Position numbers and translations under genes: made by a program. Source: a virus. From it: 64,000 bases of DNA. Location: IMG/VR virus record IMGVR_UViG_3300024346_000047, positions 1 through 64,000 of that record; one strand, written 5' to 3'. Below the pieces are notes generated by a model. It ran no database searches. It was given only the letters and a program-made list of their open reading frames with translations, and was not told the DNA's origin. Shown one piece after another: positions 19,057-28,552 of this stretch. The number at the start of each line of letters is the position of its first letter. Position 1 is the first letter of the stretch.

Positions 19057-20732
19057 TGGCTGATCCGTTAGGAATATCAACAGGACAAGGAAAAGGTAGA
19101 GCGCAAGTATTTGGTGATACTTATAACGACTACTTTGCTGAAAAAGTTAAGACAGGTACTGAAGAGAAGAAAGTTCAACAAGAAGAACTAGCTAAACTTC
19201 AAGCTGCTGATGGTTTATGGGATAGAGATAACGAATTATTTAAGCCAAAAATAGAAGCTCTAAGGAAGTATTATAGGGAAAACGCACGAAACATAATCAA
19301 AGGTGATTTCGATGCTACTACTAACTTACAAGCTATGAAAGATGACCTCACACAATTCATAGGGTCATCTAAAGCATCTAAAGAATTTTACATAGATCTG
19401 AAAAAGAAGATTGCATCAGATCCTGGGAAATACTCTGACGCTACTAAAGCTAGAATGGATGAGTACCAAAGAACAGGAGGGAGATTTGATAATGATATCG
19501 CTTTCGCTTCTAAGTACAACGCAAAAGATACTATTGATAGTTTATCAGATAAAGTAAAGTCAGCAGGTTATGACTTAGATAATATTACTTACGGAACAGA
19601 CCCAAGTGGTAAGACTTACATGATTGATAAGTCAGGTCAAAAAGTAGACATAGATAAAATGGTGGATAGTGTTATATCAGCCGAGGATTCTTTCTATGGG
19701 GATAAACAAGTTTCGGAATATTGGAATCAACCAGGAAGAAGAGATCAGCTTAAAGAGGCTTTAACAAGTCTGGAGGGTGAGAAGAGAAGTACTAAATATT
19801 CTCCTGTTATATCATCTTATGACAGAGGACAAGGGGATAAAAAAGATTTAGCTACTATACTTATAAATGACAACTGGCACGCTAGGAATTACATTCCTGA
19901 CGTAACAGAGGCTGTTTTAGATAAAATAGTAGAAAGCGTCAGTAGTCTAAAGAGTGCGGTTCACACTAACTCTAGTAAAGACTTACAAGCTAAGTACCCT
20001 GGATCAGGAGGAGTTGTGTTTTCAACTGTCGATAATAAAGGTGCTGTTAAAGAAGAGTTTATACCTTCAAAAGATTATAACAGGTTTTTAAAAAAGCTTC
20101 AAAACACAAAAGAGTATAATTCTTTAAAGGGGTATGATTTGTCTAAGATAGATGAATACACTCCTACAAAAGAAGAGTTAGCTTATCAAGAAGATAAAGG
20201 TAACGTTTACGACCCAACAGAGGTTTATGATAAAGATATAAATGATTATGCTACTGTTTTAGGTGGTACTCCTTCTGCAACAGAGCCTGCCACAATTAGG
20301 GTTCTGCAATCATTAGGGATTACAGGAAAATCTCAGACAGAGCTACTTAAGAAGTATGCTAACATAAACAGCCCTCAAGCTCAGGATTTTATTAATTTAA
20401 TTAAACCTGATTTAATTAAAAAATCACAACGTATACCTATACGTAATAACGACCCTGAAGGTGGTGGGTCTCTAGTAGGTGGTAAACTTAAAAATGTAAA
20501 AATAGACGACAATGTAATGACGTTTTATTTTAAAGACTCCACAGGTAAAGCAGTAAAAGGAGATTACAACCGAATAGATTACACTAAAAAAGATAATGAA
20601 GAATTTAACGTAACTAATATTCTTAGGGAGTTATTAAAAAAAGGAGGAACTAAAGTTAAAGTTGAAGAAGAATCCGTATCTTCGGAAAAGAAACCTCTTA
20701 ATAAAGGTGATATAAACGACTTACCTGATTAA
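19056..20732 (+). CDS. Probable internal virion protein
   Basis: A 558-residue charged, mostly helical protein. It begins GISTGQGKGRAQVFGDTYNDY and has long Lys/Asp/Glu-rich helices (residues 30-200) and an extended C-terminus. No enzyme motif is found. Its place between two ejection-type proteins suggests it is packaged in the head and delivered with DNA. Not recognised at family level. Confidence 0.5.
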   Translation: MADPLGISTGQGKGRAQVFGDTYNDYFAEKVKTGTEEKKVQQEELAKLQAADGLWDRDNELFKPKIEALRKYYRENARNIIKGDFDATTNLQAMKDDLTQFIGSSKASKEFYIDLKKKIASDPGKYSDATKARMDEYQRTGGRFDNDIAFASKYNAKDTIDSLSDKVKSAGYDLDNITYGTDPSGKTYMIDKSGQKVDIDKMVDSVISAEDSFYGDKQVSEYWNQPGRRDQLKEALTSLEGEKRSTKYSPVISSYDRGQGDKKDLATILINDNWHARNYIPDVTEAVLDKIVESVSSLKSAVHTNSSKDLQAKYPGSGGVVFSTVDNKGAVKEEFIPSKDYNRFLKKLQNTKEYNSLKGYDLSKIDEYTPTKEELAYQEDKGNVYDPTEVYDKDINDYATVLGGTPSATEPATIRVLQSLGITGKSQTELLKKYANINSPQAQDFINLIKPDLIKKSQRIPIRNNDPEGGGSLVGGKLKNVKIDDNVMTFYFKDSTGKAVKGDYNRIDYTKKDNEEFNVTNILRELLKKGGTKVKVEEESVSSEKKPLNKGDINDLPD

Positions 20733-20749
20733 ATAAAACAAGATATAAT

Positions 20750-23700
20750 ATGCCAAATAACTTATCAGTAAACCTACCTGAATACGGATCATATACTAAA
20801 GAACAATTAGTAGATAAGTACGGGGAAGGATGGGAGAACAGGGTTAACGATTTAAACGGATCTGTATCTCTAGAGGGGTACGGTGAGTATTCTGTATCTG
20901 ATCTTAGGAACAAGTATGGTGACGATTGGGAAAACAGAGTAGATTTAATCAATAATCCTAAAAAAAAAGAACAAGAGGAACAGGTTCAAGAAGATTCGGA
21001 ATCAGTTTCGGAAGATGGTTCTTTGGAATCACAAGAAGTAACTGAGGAAGTAGATTATAGTCAGGTTAAAAAACCTGAAGATTATCAGTTTAAAACTCAA
21101 AACGAACTAGAGTTAGAGGCTATAGAAAAACAGCAATCAGAACTTGTTGATATATCGGATGAGGCTTTATTAAAAATAGAAGAGGATAGAAAAGCAGCGT
21201 CTAAAGATCAAAGGTTAGAGTTAGAAGAAGCAGTTTCTTATGTAGGAGCTAACCTTACTGATGATCAGTTATTATCTAAAAGCACTCAAGATTTAGCGGA
21301 TGAATTAGATACTGATATATATTCTTCGGATTTAAACTTTGCTTTAAAAGGAAGGAAGAATGATATTATAAACGCTAGAACTAAAGAGTATTCAGAGGAA
21401 GTAAAAAAATCACAAATAGATTCTTTATTATCTGAGGGATTACCTCAAGCAGAAGCGGATAGTATTTACGCTAGTACTAAAAAAGATGATTTATTAAAGT
21501 CAGGTATAAAGGTATTAGGTTTAGATGAAGAAGAGGTTTTAAAGTATAGTGATTTTATTACAGAGTACTACACACTTAGAAATAAAGGATCAGAAAGAAC
21601 AGACGAAGAAAATATAAAGCTAGTAGGGTTAGGCGAAGAGATAAAGAACCTAAGAGAGGATATGAACGCTAAGGAGTTTATTAATCCCGAAACAAATAAC
21701 ATCGATCAAGAAAAAGCAGAGGAGTCTATTAATCTTGTCCTTAAGTACGAGAAAGAATTAAAAACAGATCAACAAAAGTTTTCAGAAAGATACTCATCAG
21801 AGAGAGATAAGTTAAAATATCTAGAGAAAGAACTTTTATCAATGTTTGATGAAGGATCAGGTAAGGATGGAATAACTCGATCTTCTGTGATAGAAGACAT
21901 ACCTTCGGTATTAAAAGGTGGTGGGGTTTTGGATAATATTTACATGAGAGACGAAGCTGAAGAGGCTGTAAATAAATACAAATCATTATACGAAGAATAC
22001 GAAGACACTAAATCTAACTTCAGCGCATTAAGTAGAGCTTTGTTGTTAAATGAAGATCCAGCTTCTGTATCAAGAGGTTTAGGAGAATCTGATATTCCAT
22101 ATCTAGGAGCAGTGATGAACGTTATAGGTAACGTTATTACAGCAGGGGGAGAGTCTTTAATTGAGGAGTCTACAGGTTTTAATGTACAAACGGATTCAGA
22201 CTTCGCTAGTAAGATTGTACAAATAGCTAATGAAGAAGGTGTTAAGGTTACTCCTGAGCAAGCTGAAAGAGCTATACCAGAGTTTAGTGAGCAATTAGGA
22301 TCAGGGATTGGAGCTTCTTTACCAATGATGTCTGACATTATTATAAATACTGTAATCGGTAATAAAATTAAAGGAGTGTTAGGAGTGCCTAAATTCTTCT
22401 CTAAACTAGAGTATTTAAAAAAATCTCCAAAGATAACTAAGTTATTAGATAATACATTAGAAGCTACTCAGCAAGCTTTAGTTTTTGAGTTCTCAGAGGG
22501 AGGTTCAGCAGCAATGGGGGTAGGAGAGTTTTTAGGAGAGAAAGGTTTTGAAAAAGCCATCTCTAAATTAGGAGGTAAATACGGGAAAGTGTTTAAGTTG
22601 TTAGGTAAAACTTTGTCAGCAGGTGTAGGTGGTACATTCGGGGAGTACGGAGGAGATTTAGCAGAACAAAGCTTTAAGCATGGTTTACTAACTAAGGCTT
22701 CTTTTAGAGAGACATTTGGAAGAGACTATAATGAAGGCTTAGATAAGCTGATTCTTACAGGGGTTATTTCTACCATTATGGGTGGTGGTTCTCAAGTAGG
22801 TTCTTTCTTGTCAGATAGTAAGGCTTATTATGAATCGATAGGAGACACACAAAGAGTAGGGGATATTCAGCAATTGATTGATGCTAATAAAGCTAATGAT
22901 TTAGCGGCTAGAGTAAAATCAGGAGAAGCTACAATAGAAGAGTTGGAATCTGTCTTAGGCTCAGGTAAAGATAAACCTAAGAAGTTAGACGATATGTCTA
23001 AAGAGGAGTTGGATGCTTATGCTAAAGAGAACGATATAGAATTAGAAGAAATAGAAAAGACATTAACACCTGAAGAAACAGAAGAGGAAGTTGTACCAGA
23101 AGAAGAAATAGAAAAGACATTAACACCTGAAGAAACAGAAGAGGAAGTTGTACCAGAAGAAGAAATAGAAAAGACATTAACACCTGAAGAAACAGAAGAG
23201 GAAGTTGTACCAGAAGAAGAAATAGAGGAAGAAGAAAAACCTAAAACAAAAGATCCTGAAGATAATACATTAACTCTTGAAGAAGAAGTTGTAGAAGAAC
23301 CTATTACAGAACCTGACACAATTAGTGAAGAAGAAATAGAAGAGTCAGAGGAGGTGGAGAGCATCCCTAAAGAGGAAGCGGTAGAAAAAATAACACAGAA
23401 AGAATCACTAGTAGTTGATTCAGAAGAGAGTAAGGAGAACAAGGAGGATATTTTTACTCCATCAGACTTAGAAGAGTTAAACCCTAAAGCAAAACTACTA
23501 GTAGAAAAATCAATTAACTCTTTAGAAAACACAAAGAAACAATTAGCTGAATCTATTAGGAAGAAAGACACTTTATCTATAAAAGAGAACACCTCTAGAA
23601 TTGGCAGATTAGAAGTTTATTTAAAAAAACAAAAGCAGAACCTAATAAAGAAGAAGAAGGCAGAAGTTAAACGTATAGAAAGACAAGAGTTAAAAGCTAA

Positions 23701-26700
23701 AAAAGAAGCCTCTAGATTAGAAGAAGAAAGACAAATAAGGGAGTCAAAATCTAGTACGCTATCAAAAGTTAAATCCAAATGGGCTTCAGAACACTCTAAA
23801 GAGACTAAAGGGGAGTCGTTTGAATTAGAAACCGAAGGAAGTGATAATATCGGTCTGATAGAAGGTTATGATTCAAGAACTGGTTCTGTTATTTACGGTG
23901 CTTACAAAAATGGAAATAGAACTAGAGTTGGGATATCTTCTTACAAAGGTGATCTTTTTACAGAGGGTGAGGTTGCTAAATTAAAAAAACTAGAGCAAGA
24001 GTTAAGAGATCAGGACTTGGAAAATTCTAAGAAAGGAAGTCCTTTCGATTTAAAAGAATCAGATGTAGTGTCTACACCAAGTGTCTCAGAAGGTAACAAT
24101 ATACTTGTAAAAGCTTTAAAGAAAGCTTTCGGATTGGATGGTGTTAAGATATTAATTACTACAGATTCAGATTTAACTAATGAGGTTTTTGAAGAGTATA
24201 ATCTAACGGGAGATTACGGAAAAGTAAGAAGTGCTAAACTTAACTCTGCTGAAAAACAAACAAGAGGTGTAACGTCTAGAATTAAAGAAGGAGAACATTA
24301 TATCTATGTAGATGAATCTTTAACCCCTGAGCAACAAGCAGTAGTTTTATCTCATGAATTTGGGCATATACTTCAGAAGGAAAAATTTAATAAGTTATCA
24401 GAAACAGAGCAACAGTTAGTTAAAGATGAATATAATAAATGGTACGCTAGTTTAACAGGTAAAACCTTAAAGGAGGTAAGAGAAGAGGTTAGCGATGTTT
24501 CTATGTGGGAGATAATGAATGATACAGACTCTGTATTTAATCCTAACCAAAGGTTTGATAGATACTTATCTTCTTTTTCTGAGTGGTTCGCAGATAACGT
24601 ATCTAAATATGTGTCTTCTTCTGAAAAACCTAAGAGTGCTTTAGATAAGTTCTTTTATGATATTTATTCAGCTTTGAAGAAGATATATACGTCTTTTAAA
24701 AAGAAGAATAAAAAATTCCCTAAATTCGAAGAGTGGTTGGACTCAGTATTCGACCCTGTGAAAGCTGAGGAAGTTTTAGAAGAGTATAGTGTTCAGAAAT
24801 CTAAAAGTGGTTTTAGTAAAACAGAGCTTCAAAACAAAGCGGACACTTTAGCGGATAAATCTAAAAAAGAATACGACAAGCAAAAAACTCAAGGTAAAAA
24901 CTCTAAGCAAGCAGCAGAAGAGACTTTCAGAAAAGTGTTTAAAAATGCTTCTTGGTTTAATAAATTATCAAAAGTAGATCAAGCTTCAGTGGAGGCAGAT
25001 TTTAATAACAGATTAGTTGAAACTTTTGAAAACCCTAATCCAGCAAAGAATCAAAAAGGTAAACCTCCTAAACCTAAAGATACTTCAGATAAAGTAGTTA
25101 CTACTGTAATGAAGCAATTAAAAGAAAAATGGAAGAACCAAGATAAAGGTATTACTGAAGGTAAGAGAGAGGCTTTAAAAACAGTAAAAGAATCTCAAGC
25201 TGAATTTCAAAAAGACTTAAACGAGGTTACTAAGTATCTTTCTGAAAGTAAGAGAAAAAGAGCAGAGCTATTACTAAGAAAAGTAAAAGATCAGAAATCT
25301 TTAGAAGAATCTAGAGCAGCTTTAGATGCCTTGGTTTCAGATAAGCAAGTTTATGTAACAGCTAAAGAATCTGATATAAATGCAGAACTAATAAGAGCTG
25401 AAAAGAAAGCTGAAAAGAATCTAACTATAGAGCAAAGAAAAAGATTAAAAGAAATAACTAAAGATTTAAAAGGAAGGTTAAAAGGAAAGGTTAATTTAAG
25501 AACAGCAATCCAAATAGCTAATAAGCTAGCAGGGTTAGATCCTTTTGATATATCTAAGGTTGCAGAATTTGAAAGCTTTGTAAATAACGTAGTAGAAGAC
25601 ACAGAGTACACTACTAAAAAATCAACAGCTAAAAGTTTACAAACCAAGATTAAGAATAAGTTAAAATCTTTAAACAAACAAGCAGGTAAATCTAAACTAG
25701 GTATTAGACAGGTTAAAGCAACTGAATTAGCTAAACTTGATATAAACAGAATAGAAGACTTAGAAGCTTTTAATGAAATAGCTGAAAAGGTACTACAATC
25801 TTTAAGTGGTAAACAAGTTTCTTTTGCTGAGGTGTCTAGTCAACTAGATGCTTTAGTTTCTGAAACACAGAAAGCGACTAAAGAATTTAACGAAAAATTA
25901 GCTAAAGAACAAGAAGCTAAAATAAGAGCTGAATACGAAGCTAGTCCTATGAGGGATACTATGTCTTTTGAAAAATACCAAGAGATAGTAGAAGATATAA
26001 GACAAGATGAGTTAACAGCTAAAGCAGAAGCTAAACTAGAAGAGTCATCAGATGAGATGAGATCATGGGTTGCTAATAGAATAGATGTTATTAAGTCTAA
26101 CCTAGACGTTATTACTTCAGGTATGACACCTGCTCAGAAAGCTATAATTAAAACTCTTATTAAGGCTAAAGATATTATCTCTAACAAAAGCATAGTAGGT
26201 GTTAAATCTTTAGCGAAGATTAATCAAGCTTTAGATGAGATTATAACTTACAACTCCACTTCAGGGGTTGGTATTATAGATGCAGAGTTAGAAGCTCTAA
26301 GAGCGTCTGTAAATCTAGCGAGAACTCTTAAAGGAAAGTTAGACCCTGGTAATTTTTTAGCTAAGAAAGGTAAAGGGTTTATGAAGATTGTATCTCAAAA
26401 ATCAAACCTAACACAATTCTTTAAAGGAATAACAAAAGGAGGAGAAGCTATGAGAAATATAGCTCAGAAAACAGTAGCTAAATTTGAATCGGGTTTTAAA
26501 AACGCTAAAGTTTTACATAAAAAATTCAATACTTCGTTAATAGCTTTAGCTGATGCGTTAGACATTAAAGAAGATCAATCTATAAGAATAGGTATAATCT
26601 CAAGACTAGAGCAGAATACTCAGGGTTTAACCGAAGAGGAATCTAATTTAGACTTAGAAGAGAAGATTACGGCTATAAAGAACGAGATTAAAACTTTAAA

Positions 26701-28519
26701 ATTATCAGAGTATAAACCAGATAAAAGAATGGGTGCTAAATTAGAAAAAGCATTTAACTCTTTAAAGCTAGAAGGTATAAAAACTAAAAAGGAATTAAAA
26801 TCTAAACTAACAGATAACGAAAACAAGTTTCTTGATTTTGCTAAACTAGAGTTTTCTAAAATAAGAGAATCATATCAAGATACTTATAGAAACTCATACG
26901 GTAAAGAGTTAGAATTAGAAGACAATTACCTTCCTACTTTTGCTAGAAAAAAAGGAGAGAGTAAGAAAGATATAGAGTCTAATAATTACGCTAGAACAAT
27001 GGATTCTGATTCTCAAGGAAGATCAATTAAGAGAGCTAAGACAGATATGACAGGTGCTACTGTTTATAACTACGACATTAAGAGAACAGCTTCTGAAGGT
27101 TATTACCAGACTCAGTATGATATTAATACTTTAAGAGATAGGCAGGTTTTAAATTCTTTAATGAACTCTCCAGTTTTTAAGGATTTATTAATGGGTAGAA
27201 ATGCAGAAAATGTAAATGGAAGTCATATAGAGTTGTATGAAGAATTTGTAAATAGAATGAAAACCTTAGCAGGTAAAAGAAAATCTTCTACATCTTTAAT
27301 TGAAGCAGAGAAGTCTAAATTAAAAAAAGTAAGCTCTAGAATAGGTAATGCTTTAATTGCGCTTCCTTTAAAAGATGTGACACAATTCATAAAACAACCT
27401 GCTGCTATTATAATTAATACTTTATTAAGACATCCTGCTACTACTATCCAAGCATTTGGTGATGTATCTAAAATGATATTATCAGCTAACATACCAGGGG
27501 CAACACAAACAGAAGAAACAAAAGCAATAGTTTCTTTATTAGGTGAGGGTAACACTAAGTTAAGGGACACTATGGGTGATTTAGATTTTAAAAATGCTGA
27601 ATCTATTATTGAGAATTTAACCAATTTAACACCTAAAAAAATGAAAAGGATTATAAACGCTTTAGGGTCTGGGTCTTTAGGTGAAGCGGATATGATAGCT
27701 ACACAAGGAAACTGGATGGCTAATTATAGATCTTTTAGAAGAAAGCAAGAAGGATCAGGTTTTAAGTTTGACATTATAGAAGAAGCTAAGAATCCTAACT
27801 CTGATGCTGTTACCGCTGCTAATTTAGCGGCAGATGAAGTAAATAACGTTTCAGATTCTACTACTAAAAATCAAGATGAAACTGCTGTGTTAAATACATT
27901 ATTCTTTTTATTTAAAAGTTTTTCTATTAATCAAACAATACACACCTACTTGGATATAAAAAACGCTTTTAAATCAGATTCTAAATCAGATAAAATTGAA
28001 GCAACTAAAGCATTAACAGGTTCATTAACTGGTATTATGGCTTTTGTTGCTGTGAAACAATACGTACTAGATAAGGGTATAGACTCTATAATGGATGAGT
28101 TTTTCGGAGAGCTTGACAAGGAAGACGAAGACGAAGAAAAAGGGGTTTTATCATTTTTAGCTGAAGGTTTATCTGAACTGTTTATGGGTGGATTACCTGA
28201 TGATATTATGTGGGCAGCTAAAGAGGGAGTAAATTATATCTCTGATAAAGTATCAGAAGACGAAGTGTTTAAAATTTACAGCAGCAAAGTAGGAGTAATA
28301 GGGTTGGGTACATCTTACGTTAAAGATATTGCAGATGATATAGATATATTATTTGGAAATAACGAGTATAAAGAAGACGGAAGAACTTATGAAATAGATT
28401 ACAGTTCGTCTATGAAAAAAGCAGCAGTAGCAGACTTAGTAGGAGTACTTACTCAATGGGGTAACACGAAAAGAGTAGGAGAGAAAACTAAAAGAGCAAT
28501 AAAAAAGAGAGAAAAATAA
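20750..28519 (+). CDS. Giant internal/ejection protein with zinc-metalloprotease motif
   Basis: At 2589 residues this is the largest gene in the window. Seen directly: two N-terminal repeats of about 25 residues (YGSYTKEQLVDKYGEGWENR and YGEYSVSDLRNKYGDDWENR); a Gly/Ala-rich hydrophobic zone around 450-640; three perfect 19-residue Glu-rich repeats at 766-822; a gluzincin-type SHEFGH motif at about 1201-1206 with a candidate downstream ligand in SEWFADN near 1277; long Lys/Glu coiled coils from about 1350 to 2000; and hydrophobic C-terminal helices. Giant multi-domain proteins at the end of the internal block are known from phages that eject enzymes with DNA. I infer that the protease acts on virion or cell-envelope proteins during entry. 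Confidence 0.65.
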   Translation: MPNNLSVNLPEYGSYTKEQLVDKYGEGWENRVNDLNGSVSLEGYGEYSVSDLRNKYGDDWENRVDLINNPKKKEQEEQVQEDSESVSEDGSLESQEVTEEVDYSQVKKPEDYQFKTQNELELEAIEKQQSELVDISDEALLKIEEDRKAASKDQRLELEEAVSYVGANLTDDQLLSKSTQDLADELDTDIYSSDLNFALKGRKNDIINARTKEYSEEVKKSQIDSLLSEGLPQAEADSIYASTKKDDLLKSGIKVLGLDEEEVLKYSDFITEYYTLRNKGSERTDEENIKLVGLGEEIKNLREDMNAKEFINPETNNIDQEKAEESINLVLKYEKELKTDQQKFSERYSSERDKLKYLEKELLSMFDEGSGKDGITRSSVIEDIPSVLKGGGVLDNIYMRDEAEEAVNKYKSLYEEYEDTKSNFSALSRALLLNEDPASVSRGLGESDIPYLGAVMNVIGNVITAGGESLIEESTGFNVQTDSDFASKIVQIANEEGVKVTPEQAERAIPEFSEQLGSGIGASLPMMSDIIINTVIGNKIKGVLGVPKFFSKLEYLKKSPKITKLLDNTLEATQQALVFEFSEGGSAAMGVGEFLGEKGFEKAISKLGGKYGKVFKLLGKTLSAGVGGTFGEYGGDLAEQSFKHGLLTKASFRETFGRDYNEGLDKLILTGVISTIMGGGSQVGSFLSDSKAYYESIGDTQRVGDIQQLIDANKANDLAARVKSGEATIEELESVLGSGKDKPKKLDDMSKEELDAYAKENDIELEEIEKTLTPEETEEEVVPEEEIEKTLTPEETEEEVVPEEEIEKTLTPEETEEEVVPEEEIEEEEKPKTKDPEDNTLTLEEEVVEEPITEPDTISEEEIEESEEVESIPKEEAVEKITQKESLVVDSEESKENKEDIFTPSDLEELNPKAKLLVEKSINSLENTKKQLAESIRKKDTLSIKENTSRIGRLEVYLKKQKQNLIKKKKAEVKRIERQELKAKKEASRLEEERQIRESKSSTLSKVKSKWASEHSKETKGESFELETEGSDNIGLIEGYDSRTGSVIYGAYKNGNRTRVGISSYKGDLFTEGEVAKLKKLEQELRDQDLENSKKGSPFDLKESDVVSTPSVSEGNNILVKALKKAFGLDGVKILITTDSDLTNEVFEEYNLTGDYGKVRSAKLNSAEKQTRGVTSRIKEGEHYIYVDESLTPEQQAVVLSHEFGHILQKEKFNKLSETEQQLVKDEYNKWYASLTGKTLKEVREEVSDVSMWEIMNDTDSVFNPNQRFDRYLSSFSEWFADNVSKYVSSSEKPKSALDKFFYDIYSALKKIYTSFKKKNKKFPKFEEWLDSVFDPVKAEEVLEEYSVQKSKSGFSKTELQNKADTLADKSKKEYDKQKTQGKNSKQAAEETFRKVFKNASWFNKLSKVDQASVEADFNNRLVETFENPNPAKNQKGKPPKPKDTSDKVVTTVMKQLKEKWKNQDKGITEGKREALKTVKESQAEFQKDLNEVTKYLSESKRKRAELLLRKVKDQKSLEESRAALDALVSDKQVYVTAKESDINAELIRAEKKAEKNLTIEQRKRLKEITKDLKGRLKGKVNLRTAIQIANKLAGLDPFDISKVAEFESFVNNVVEDTEYTTKKSTAKSLQTKIKNKLKSLNKQAGKSKLGIRQVKATELAKLDINRIEDLEAFNEIAEKVLQSLSGKQVSFAEVSSQLDALVSETQKATKEFNEKLAKEQEAKIRAEYEASPMRDTMSFEKYQEIVEDIRQDELTAKAEAKLEESSDEMRSWVANRIDVIKSNLDVITSGMTPAQKAIIKTLIKAKDIISNKSIVGVKSLAKINQALDEIITYNSTSGVGIIDAELEALRASVNLARTLKGKLDPGNFLAKKGKGFMKIVSQKSNLTQFFKGITKGGEAMRNIAQKTVAKFESGFKNAKVLHKKFNTSLIALADALDIKEDQSIRIGIISRLEQNTQGLTEEESNLDLEEKITAIKNEIKTLKLSEYKPDKRMGAKLEKAFNSLKLEGIKTKKELKSKLTDNENKFLDFAKLEFSKIRESYQDTYRNSYGKELELEDNYLPTFARKKGESKKDIESNNYARTMDSDSQGRSIKRAKTDMTGATVYNYDIKRTASEGYYQTQYDINTLRDRQVLNSLMNSPVFKDLLMGRNAENVNGSHIELYEEFVNRMKTLAGKRKSSTSLIEAEKSKLKKVSSRIGNALIALPLKDVTQFIKQPAAIIINTLLRHPATTIQAFGDVSKMILSANIPGATQTEETKAIVSLLGEGNTKLRDTMGDLDFKNAESIIENLTNLTPKKMKRIINALGSGSLGEADMIATQGNWMANYRSFRRKQEGSGFKFDIIEEAKNPNSDAVTAANLAADEVNNVSDSTTKNQDETAVLNTLFFLFKSFSINQTIHTYLDIKNAFKSDSKSDKIEATKALTGSLTGIMAFVAVKQYVLDKGIDSIMDEFFGELDKEDEDEEKGVLSFLAEGLSELFMGGLPDDIMWAAKEGVNYISDKVSEDEVFKIYSSKVGVIGLGTSYVKDIADDIDILFGNNEYKEDGRTYEIDYSSSMKKAAVADLVGVLTQWGNTKRVGEKTKRAIKKREK
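23045..23215 (+). repeat. Three perfect 57-bp in-frame tandem repeats
   Basis: Three identical 57-bp units encode 19-residue acidic repeats (EEIEKTLTPEETEEEVVPE) inside the giant internal protein; a fourth unit begins and then diverges. Identity at the nucleotide level, wobble positions included, indicates a recent expansion by slippage or unequal recombination, or a collapsible region in assembly. Confidence 0.95.
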
Positions 28520-28552
28520 AATAACTATCTTAGGTATTCTTAATAAAGAAAA

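Noticed and set aside
23045-23215. CRISPR-like repeat array
   Set aside because: The repeats are contiguous, in frame and without spacers, so they are a protein repeat, not CRISPR.
23017-23592. Minus-strand 191-codon Ser-rich frame
   Set aside because: Mirror of the Glu-rich repeats of the giant protein; a reverse complement of GAA codons gives artificial Ser/Phe runs.
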